The notes under the pieces were generated by a model. That model searched no databases. It was not told the DNA's origin and was given only the letters and a program-made list of their open reading frames with translations. The position numbers and the translations under genes were made by a program. A stretch of 6,601 bases of DNA. It comes from Candidatus Parvarchaeota archaeon (lineage in GTDB: Archaea > Nanobdellota > Nanobdellia > Parvarchaeales > Parvarchaeaceae). The stretch lies in NCBI GenBank assembly GCA_023378805.1, contig JAMCSQ010000050.1, positions 1 through 6,601 of the forward strand, written 5' to 3'. Shown one piece after another: positions 1-4,142 of the stretch. The stretch's first letter is position 1, and every line of letters begins with the position of its first letter.

Positions 1-27
1 CAACCTGAATTTGTATGCTATCAGCAT
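1..27 (-). CDS. tnpB: TnpB-like RNA-guided endonuclease, first nine codons only (partial)
   Basis: The ATG at 27 opens a frame reading MLIAYKFRL to the window edge. Starts of the form M-x-x-A-Y-K-F-R are typical of TnpB (OrfB of IS200/IS605 and IS1341-type elements), a RuvC-like nuclease guided by an RNA made from the element's right end. A TAG stop lies in frame a few codons upstream, so this ATG is the first possible ATG start; no clear Shine-Dalgarno sequence precedes it. The call rests on nine residues plus the upstream element end shared with the tnpB relic at 3748-4116. Whether the gene is intact beyond the edge cannot be seen. It points away from the debranching-enzyme gene. Confidence 0.55.
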
Positions 28-43
28 ATTGTTATTCTGCCTT

Positions 44-64
44 TTCTGCTATTTATGTTTTCCA
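44..64 (-). repeat. Leader repeat, copy 1 (identical to 4041-4061)
   Basis: These 21 bases are identical to 4041-4061 in the same orientation. Here the repeat lies in the untranslated leader 17 nt upstream of the tnpB start. In the second copy it runs straight into sequence for the TnpB C-terminal region, so the end of the repeat marks the deletion junction in that copy. Similarity continues more weakly outward to the hairpins. Confidence 0.8.
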
Positions 65-96
65 TTCTTCTAGTTCGCTTTCATTCCACCTCTAAA

Positions 97-116
97 GAGC
101 GTGGGTCTTCCCGCTC
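97..116 (-). repeat. Left-end hairpin of the tnpB element, copy 1
   Basis: The arms GAGC (97-100) and GCTC (113-116) pair, followed by a two-base bulge (101-102) and a GGG/CCC inner stem (103-105 with 110-112) around a four-base loop. Imperfect subterminal hairpins with bulges are the recognition structures of IS200/IS605 transposases. The same core is present at 4095-4111. Confidence 0.55.
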
Positions 117-187
117 ACACTTTATAAAACATATTATTATTGTTAAAAAATACGTATAACGATTTAGGCCTTAATTTTTCAACACTT

Positions 188-307
188 CTAGTACATTGAC
201 AAGCTATTTTCTAGAATATCTGTAGTTATACCATGTTTTTCACCATGCAACCGTATTTTCATCATTCCAGCTATACCTCCATCCGATGTTCCTACAAATA
301 CTCCCAT
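188..307 (-). CDS. Possible small ORF of 39 codons, unrecognised
   Basis: An ATG at 307 opens a 39-codon frame ending in TAG (188-190). The product starts MGVFVGTSDGGIAGMM and ends NSLSMY; it is glycine-rich at the N-terminus and looks protein-like rather than random, but I do not recognise it. The frame stays open upstream of the ATG for about 14 codons, so this may equally be the tail of a decayed longer gene. A TATA-like box (TTATAAAT on the minus strand, 338-345) lies about 34 nt before the ATG, which would give a short leader. A run of six T on the minus strand (145-150) past the stop could end transcription. No Shine-Dalgarno sequence is seen. It sits between the tnpB element end and a divergent promoter, a place where gene fragments are common. 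Confidence 0.25.
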   Translation of the reverse strand: MGVFVGTSDGGIAGMMKIRLHGEKHGITTDILENSLSMY

Positions 308-370
308 AAATAGTGTTGAAACCCTTTTTATTTTAAGATTTATAATATTTTATTACAGTCTTACCTCTTT

Positions 371-387
371 GAAAAGGATAAATTTTA
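371..387 (+). promoter_or_regulatory. BRE/TATA promoter for a leaderless debranching-enzyme transcript
   Basis: A purine-rich BRE-like GAAAAGG (371-377) is followed by the AT-rich box ATAAATTTTA (378-387), centred about 24 nt before the ATG at 406. Archaeal TATA boxes sit roughly 25 nt before the transcription start, so the transcript would begin at or next to the start codon. The absence of any Shine-Dalgarno sequence before the ATG agrees with a leaderless mRNA. In AT-rich DNA a TATA match alone is weak; the spacing and BRE are what make this plausible. Confidence 0.45.
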
Positions 388-405
388 CTAAAAACACAAA
401 TAAAC

Positions 406-2274
406 ATGGAACCTATTGTTCATGTAATGTCCAAAAACGGGATGTTTCTCTTTCGATTTAATAATAGTGAGTTCGGTTCTAAGTGGTGTGGAATATGGAA
501 AGGTGGCCAGAAATACTTTGATTACTTTGCTTTCAAGCTTGATGATGAATTCCTGTCAGAAACTAACTTCAAAAAGTTTTTATTTTACAATTCACAGTTT
601 TCCACACTTCTATTCGAAACTTCAAAAGGAAAAGTAATGGAAGAAGTTAAATGCTACGACGACTCTATTTTAGTTTCCATAACTCCTAGCTTTGATTCTG
701 CTATAACATGTGAGGTTGGAATAAACATAAGAAAAAGAGATGAAAATTATGAAAAAGGAAAACGATATGATCTAACAGAAATGAAAAACAGGATAAAAGC
801 AGAATTAAATGGCAAAGCGGCATATGTCTGCTTTCCAAACGGAAAATTTGAAAGAGAGGAATACTATGGAGTGCACTCTCCAGGGTTATATGCATTGAAA
901 ATGGGGCTTACTCATTACTTGGATAAAGGAGAAGTACAAAATAAATATGTGCCTGGAAACATTACATATAAAATAAAAGCAAATGAAACTTATGATATTC
1001 TTTTTTCCAGTAAAGAAATGGATTTTGATTCCATTTATAAACTTATAAAGAACAAGATAAAATACGCAGAAGAATATGGTGAGATAATTAAAAGTGAAAG
1101 CAAAAAGTTCGATGTAGATATAGTTGACAAGGAACTTGTAATGGATTCTATAGACAGCATTTACTCATACACAAACTTCAATGAAAAGGAATTTTATGCG
1201 GGTTTTCCTTATTTCAACGAATTCTGGCTGAGGGATGCACTGATTGTTTTGCCTTCGTTTCTTTCCATGGGCAACTTTTCATTTGTAAGAGAGATTTTGT
1301 TAAAGGTAGCATACAAAATAGATGAAAGAGGGTTACCTAATACAATGGATGGCAGTTTGTACCCAAAGGATGTACTCGGCCTTTTTATAATAGATTTATA
1401 TGAATATTTCAAGTACACTGCAGACCGCTCATTAATTGATTTAATTGCGGACAAAAAGGAAACCATAATGAAAACATGCAGTAGCTGGATGGAAAACGGA
1501 TTTATACATGACAAAGGCAATGAAACATGGATGGATTCTATTTCTAGAGAATTTTCAGTTGAAATACAAGCTATATGGGCAAAAGCTATGATTGCAGTTT
1601 ATTCAATGTTTAAGGACCAAAATGCAAAGGAAATAGCGGATACATTGAAAAAAAATCTTAACAGTATGTTCAAAGAAGACCATTTAATGGATCAAAAAGA
1701 CAAAGATATAAACAGTGCAAACCAGATATTCGCATTGTACTTTAATGTTGTTGATTCGGAAAAAAAGGAAAAGATAATAAAAAACATAGAAGATAATCTA
1801 TTATCAGAGTATGGCATTTTATCGGTATCAAAAAATGATAGAACATTTGATTTCAGCGGCTATCAAAATGGCGCTATCTGGCCTCTTCTTACTGAAATGT
1901 TTGCGGCTGTGGCCTTCGAAAATGAAAAAAATGAGCTTGGCAAAACACTGCTTTCAATACTTAAAGATAAAAATGACAATGCGCAATGCTCTTCCAGAAT
2001 AAACGAAATTTTCCAGCCGGATGGCAGTCCTAAGGGATGCCCTTCACAGGCATGGTCAATAGGGTTGATACCATTTATAATAGAAAGATATATTATGGGA
2101 GTAGAACCGGATATTCCAAACGGTGAGATAGCGATAAATAAAAGAAACGAAATAAAAGCAAGAAAGGAACTAAATTTGGGAGGGAAAAGAATAACACTTG
2201 ATATAAATAACGGTAATGTGAAATCAAACTACGGCCTATTGGAACTATCTGACAGATTCATTTTAGAGCTTTGA
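406..2274 (+). CDS. Glycogen debranching enzyme-type amylo-alpha-1,6-glucosidase (GDE_C family)
   Basis: A 622-residue protein with no signal peptide or membrane segment, so cytoplasmic. Residues 1 to about 240 look beta-rich and correspond to the poorly conserved N-terminal domain of archaeal/bacterial debranching-like enzymes. From about 245 to 570 it has the hallmarks of the (alpha/alpha)6-barrel GDE_C domain: AGFPYFNEFWLRDAL (265-279), ETWMDS (373-378), GYQNGAIWP (485-493) and EIFQPDGSPKGCPSQAWS (534-551). By analogy with characterised debranching enzymes, Asp377 and Glu534 are the best candidates for general acid and base; that is inference. The expected role is hydrolysis of alpha-1,6-linked glucose at branch points of glycogen or a related glucan. 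The N-terminal 4-alpha-glucanotransferase module of eukaryotic enzymes is absent, as usual in archaea. A tail of about 50 residues follows the barrel. No other glycogen gene is adjacent. The 3' end overlaps the convergent UPF0200 gene by 17 bp. An exact substrate (glycogen, trehalose or another glucan) cannot be fixed from sequence. Confidence 0.82.
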   Translation: MEPIVHVMSKNGMFLFRFNNSEFGSKWCGIWKGGQKYFDYFAFKLDDEFLSETNFKKFLFYNSQFSTLLFETSKGKVMEEVKCYDDSILVSITPSFDSAITCEVGINIRKRDENYEKGKRYDLTEMKNRIKAELNGKAAYVCFPNGKFEREEYYGVHSPGLYALKMGLTHYLDKGEVQNKYVPGNITYKIKANETYDILFSSKEMDFDSIYKLIKNKIKYAEEYGEIIKSESKKFDVDIVDKELVMDSIDSIYSYTNFNEKEFYAGFPYFNEFWLRDALIVLPSFLSMGNFSFVREILLKVAYKIDERGLPNTMDGSLYPKDVLGLFIIDLYEYFKYTADRSLIDLIADKKETIMKTCSSWMENGFIHDKGNETWMDSISREFSVEIQAIWAKAMIAVYSMFKDQNAKEIADTLKKNLNSMFKEDHLMDQKDKDINSANQIFALYFNVVDSEKKEKIIKNIEDNLLSEYGILSVSKNDRTFDFSGYQNGAIWPLLTEMFAAVAFENEKNELGKTLLSILKDKNDNAQCSSRINEIFQPDGSPKGCPSQAWSIGLIPFIIERYIMGVEPDIPNGEIAINKRNEIKARKELNLGGKRITLDINNGNVKSNYGLLELSDRFILEL

Positions 2275-2815
2275 CTTTAGAAAGAAACTTCTTTATGTCT
2301 TCAAGGAACTTTTCCTTGCTGCCCATATTGTCTATGTAGTAATCAGCTGAAGCGATAACCTCCGCGATTCCATAGCTCAATTCAAGCTTCTCACGCCATT
2401 CAAATTCGCTATAAGATGAAAAATCGCTTTCATTTTTCCGTTTGACTATCCTTTTGAACCTTACCTGCTTATCTGCTATTATCCCAAGGATTATAGGTTT
2501 ATATCCTTCTTTTTTCACTTCTTCAACCTCTGACATTCTTCTTGAACCATCAAGCACTGCAATGTTTGCAGTTTTAAATACTTCAAACAATTCCTTTTTA
2601 ACTAGGTCAATAACATATTTGTTTCCATGTTCTTTAGTCATCCTTTTTGAGAAAAGCCTTATTGATCTGTTATTTATCTCTATTCCTCTTCTTCTCATTT
2701 CTTTTCTTACTGCATCGCCCATACCTATTACAGGCACTTTTAGTTTTTGAAATTCAAGTGCAGCAGTTGATTTTCCGCTGCCTGGCATCCCTGTTAGTAT
2801 TATAACTTTTTTCAT
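2258..2815 (-). CDS. UPF0200-family P-loop nucleotide kinase-like protein
   Basis: A 185-residue cytoplasmic protein with a Walker A motif GMPGSGKS at residues 9-16, then GMGDAVRKE (31-39), DGSRRMSEVEE (89-99, containing the probable Walker B-like Asp), a basic stretch FKRIVKRK (110-117) that could act as a lid, and EFEWREKLEL (127-136) followed by ADYYIDN (147-153). This order matches the archaeal UPF0200 family, which resembles adenylate and dephospho-CoA kinases; the phosphoryl acceptor is not established to my knowledge. I chose the ATG at 2815; a TTG two codons upstream (2821) gives a 187-residue version, but UPF0200 proteins normally begin right before the first beta strand and the ATG is the stronger codon. 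A TATA-like box 28 nt upstream supports separate, nearly leaderless transcription. It follows the signal peptidase gene by 40 nt and overlaps the convergent debranching-enzyme gene at its 3' end. Confidence 0.82.
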   Translation of the reverse strand: MKKVIILTGMPGSGKSTAALEFQKLKVPVIGMGDAVRKEMRRRGIEINNRSIRLFSKRMTKEHGNKYVIDLVKKELFEVFKTANIAVLDGSRRMSEVEEVKKEGYKPIILGIIADKQVRFKRIVKRKNESDFSSYSEFEWREKLELSYGIAEVIASADYYIDNMGSKEKFLEDIKKFLSKVKALK

Positions 2816-2839
2816 AATCAATCTTTAACCTATATCAAG

Positions 2840-2846
2840 ATAAATA
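2840..2846 (-). promoter_or_regulatory. TATA-like box of the UPF0200 gene
   Basis: On the minus strand TATTTAT (2846-2840) lies in the 40-nt gap after the signal peptidase stop, centred 28 nt before the ATG at 2815. That distance predicts a start of transcription a few bases before the ATG. The AGGT about 12 nt before the ATG is a poor, badly placed Shine-Dalgarno match. The gene may also be read from the upstream rpoL promoter. Confidence 0.35.
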
Positions 2847-2855
2847 CTTATTGAA

Positions 2856-3428
2856 TTATATGTCCTGTGAAAGAGAATAAATCAGGTATTTTGGATAACC
2901 AAGATATGGAACAATATATTCGACTTTTCCAACCACATGACTATACGGTATATTATACTCAAATGGAAGCGAGAAAGGATTCGCGTCTCCTTTTGTAGTA
3001 TAATAATATGTGCCATTTAATTCTGTTTCGTTTACGACTCTATGTATAATATCTTCGTCTAATCCTTCATAATTTATATGATAGATTATAACATCTCCAA
3101 CTTTTATCTGAGAGGGAGGAACTTTGTACGCTATGGCCAATGAGCCTATATTTATGCCATTAGGAAACGGCCAGCTCTTAACAGCTGACATGTTATAGCC
3201 GTGCGATTCAAGCCAGCCATAATAAGTTGAATTTATTTCTGGCTGCTGATGCACCATGCTGCCGGATACAACTGCACTTACATAACTTATAGGAGTAAAA
3301 GCATACACAGAAGGCAAAGCTACGTATACAAACAGAACATAAAAAACCACTATGTAAAAAATAATTGAATATGGACTATTGCCAGTAACTAATTTCTTTG
3401 CAAAGGATTCGTTCTCTTGCTTTTTCAT
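2856..3428 (-). CDS. Signal peptidase I, archaeal SEC11-like (S26) type
   Basis: A 190-residue membrane protein expected to remove signal peptides from Sec-exported proteins on the outer face of the membrane. After a charged N-terminus there is one hydrophobic segment (about 20-45), then SGSM with the predicted nucleophile Ser57, the beta-strand motif VGDVIIYH (110-117), HR with His129 in place of the bacterial lysine general base, and TKGDAN (145-150) with Asp148, the usual acidic partner. VVGKV (165-169) matches the last conserved box. The Ser-His pair marks the archaeal/ER type. Two details are odd: SGSM is followed by Val-His rather than the common x-Pro, and about 35 extra residues, rich in aromatics, separate the nucleophile from VGDVIIYH. 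The gene starts 3 nt after rpoL with no Shine-Dalgarno sequence, so it is probably cotranscribed and translationally coupled. No second transmembrane helix is obvious at the C-terminus. Confidence 0.85.
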   Translation of the reverse strand: MKKQENESFAKKLVTGNSPYSIIFYIVVFYVLFVYVALPSVYAFTPISYVSAVVSGSMVHQQPEINSTYYGWLESHGYNMSAVKSWPFPNGINIGSLAIAYKVPPSQIKVGDVIIYHINYEGLDEDIIHRVVNETELNGTYYYTTKGDANPFSLPFEYNIPYSHVVGKVEYIVPYLGYPKYLIYSLSQDI

Positions 3429-3431
3429 TTT

Positions 3432-3710
3432 TTACTTGAATAAGGAATTTAATTCCTTCTTCGCTTCCTTTAAATCCGATTCTGTCTTTTCAATTATCTT
3501 TTTAAGCGTCTTTTCTGCGTCTTTTCCTTCGGTTTTCATGACAAAAATAGAAGATTTTTCCAGAGGATGTTCCATCACAAACCCTGCAAAACTGACTTCA
3601 TCAAATGAATCCGCTTCTTCCTTAATAAGATTAAGAACAGACTGAGTGCCTCCCTGTACCCTGAATTTTATAGACGATTCACTTTTTTCCAAAACCTTTA
3701 TTTCCATCAT
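3432..3710 (-). CDS. rpoL: DNA-directed RNA polymerase subunit L (Rpb11 homologue)
   Basis: A 92-residue protein of the usual length for archaeal RpoL, which pairs with subunit D to form the assembly platform of RNA polymerase (equivalent to the bacterial alpha dimer). Recognisable features are the N-terminal strand MEIKVLEKS, the helix QSVLNLIKEEA (about 23-33), EHPL (47-50) and the strand IFVMKTEGKD (55-64), followed by a long charged C-terminal helix (about 65-92). Two ATG codons stand in tandem; the first (3710) is preferred because GAGGT lies 7 nt upstream. It is the first gene of a likely operon with the signal peptidase. A tnpB relic ends about 38 nt upstream, so any rpoL promoter lies in or right beside the relic's right flank. 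Confidence 0.9.
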   Translation of the reverse strand: MMEIKVLEKSESSIKFRVQGGTQSVLNLIKEEADSFDEVSFAGFVMEHPLEKSSIFVMKTEGKDAEKTLKKIIEKTESDLKEAKKELNSLFK

Positions 3711-3717
3711 TTAAATA

Positions 3718-3722
3718 ACCTC
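3718..3722 (-). promoter_or_regulatory. Shine-Dalgarno sequence of rpoL
   Basis: GAGGT on the minus strand, 7 nt before the ATG at 3710, pairs with ACCTC in the 16S 3' end at the other side of this window. It selects the first of the two tandem ATG codons. It is one of only two good Shine-Dalgarno matches in the window. Confidence 0.65.
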
Positions 3723-3757
3723 TTTTTATTTTAATAGTTTTCTATACGTGACATCCT

Positions 3758-3777
3758 CCCATGAATTCATTCATGGG
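3758..3777 (-). repeat. Right-end hairpin of the tnpB relic
   Basis: A perfect 8-bp stem CCCATGAA/TTCATGGG with a four-base loop. The stop codon of the tnpB frame (3771-3773) lies in one arm, and GGATGTCAC follows on the minus strand. Family right ends have just this arrangement, with the hairpin serving both transposase recognition and the 3' part of the guide (omega/reRNA) scaffold. It could also fold in the 5' leader of an rpoL transcript that starts further upstream. Confidence 0.7.
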
Positions 3778-4049
3778 CTTCCAGCTCCTATTAAAAGTTT
3801 TAACTTCTTCATAGCGTATAGTTCCTGATTCTTTGGATCATGGCTCGTAGACCTTGCTTGAATATTCAGCTTAGCAAGTTCCGCTGTCAGAGGATTCTCA
3901 ACAGGCTTAAATTCCCCTCTGTCCGATGGTATTTGATTCAGTCCTATTTACTTAAGACCGAAATTCCTTATGTTTATTGCTGCGTTTATATCCCTATCTA
4001 GTGTAGTGAAGTTGAAGAATTGTGGCACTCTAAATACCACTTCTGCTAT
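3771..4049 (-). pseudogene. tnpB: tnpB C-terminal remnant with an in-frame stop
   Basis: The frame contains TLDRDINAAINIRNFG (coding positions 4004-3957), which carries the last RuvC catalytic Asp region of TnpB, then an in-frame TAA (3948-3950), and continues unshifted as IGLNQIPSDRGEFKPVE through to GAGSP and a TGA at 3771-3773. The single nonsense codon with no frameshift suggests fairly recent decay of this portion. Before the DRD motif reads VFRVPQFFNFTT: the V-x-x-FF element normally precedes a four-cysteine zinc finger of about 25 residues, and that finger is missing without loss of frame. The rest of the protein, including the first two catalytic acidic residues, is absent; the frame is closed by a TAA at 4050-4052 in the leader. 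It is not functional as a nuclease. Confidence 0.8.
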
Positions 4050-4061
4050 TTATGTTTTCCA
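4041..4061 (-). repeat. Leader repeat, copy 2 (identical to 44-64)
   Basis: Identical over 21 bases to 44-64. On the minus strand similarity between the two copies stops at 4041; beyond it copy 1 goes on to a tnpB start while this copy enters C-terminal tnpB codons. The internal deletion joint of the relic is therefore at or next to 4040/4041. Confidence 0.8.
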
Positions 4062-4094
4062 CTTTTTTCGCTTTATCCTGCAATTTATTAACTT

Positions 4095-4111
4095 GTGGGT
4101 TTTCCGCTCAC
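4095..4111 (-). repeat. Left-end hairpin of the tnpB relic, copy 2
   Basis: On the minus strand GTG pairs with CAC and GG with CC around AAAA, with AGC bulged out. Copy 1 has the same outline with one more G-C pair inside. Conservation of the bulged fold in both copies supports its being the element's left-end recognition structure. Confidence 0.5.
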
Positions 4112-4142
4112 CTTTGATAAATGTATAGCGTTGACTTATCCA

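Larger units (their letters stand above)
1..123 (-). mobile_element. Left end of an IS200/IS605-type (tnpB) element, cut by the window edge
   Basis: Read on the minus strand, this stretch starts just after a TTTAT pentamer (plus 124-128), passes through a bulged hairpin (97-116), then a leader ending in the start of a TnpB-like ORF at 27. A second copy of the same leader and hairpin lies at 4041-4111: the 21 bases 44-64 are identical to 4041-4061, and the hairpin core GTGAGCGG...CCCAC is shared. Elements of this family have subterminal hairpins instead of inverted repeats and insert 3' of a short T-rich target that is also the motif recognised by the TnpB nuclease. The TTTAT in front of both copies fits that role, but this is inference from two cases. 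The outer boundary at 123 is therefore approximate. The right end and the rest of the element lie outside the window. Confidence 0.6.
3748..4116 (-). mobile_element. Decayed, internally deleted IS200/IS605-type tnpB element
   Basis: About 370 bp remain of an element that would be well over 1 kb when complete. On the minus strand it begins after a TTTAT pentamer (plus 4117-4121), carries the left-end hairpin (4095-4111) and leader repeat (4041-4061), then jumps straight into the C-terminal coding part of tnpB and ends with the right-end hairpin (3758-3777) and GGGAGGATGTCAC, a typical right-end sequence of this family. Nearly all of the nuclease gene is gone, so it cannot move or cut by itself but could be acted on by a related element in trans, like a miniature non-autonomous derivative. 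It lies between nrdJ (27 nt before it) and rpoL, all on the minus strand. Both boundaries are inferred from comparison with the left-edge copy and family knowledge. Confidence 0.75.

Noticed and set aside
149..158. Palindrome ATACGTAT as an operator site
   Set aside because: An 8-base palindrome occurs by chance in AT-rich DNA, and nothing else near it suggests a binding site.
701..1520. Minus-strand open frames opposite the debranching-enzyme gene
   Set aside because: The sense strand carries conserved family motifs throughout; the antisense frames look like random hydrophobic translations of AT-rich coding DNA.
2816..2821. TTG start two codons upstream for the UPF0200 gene
   Set aside because: TTG is a weaker start, no good ribosome-binding site supports it, and the family starts directly before the P-loop strand. 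It cannot be fully excluded.
3379..3645. Plus-strand 88-codon frame opposite rpoL and the signal peptidase start
   Set aside because: It spans the antisense of two recognisable genes and has no support of its own.
3720..4140. CRISPR array or tRNA gene in the long gap upstream of rpoL
   Set aside because: No regularly spaced direct repeats and no cloverleaf; the stretch is explained by the tnpB relic.
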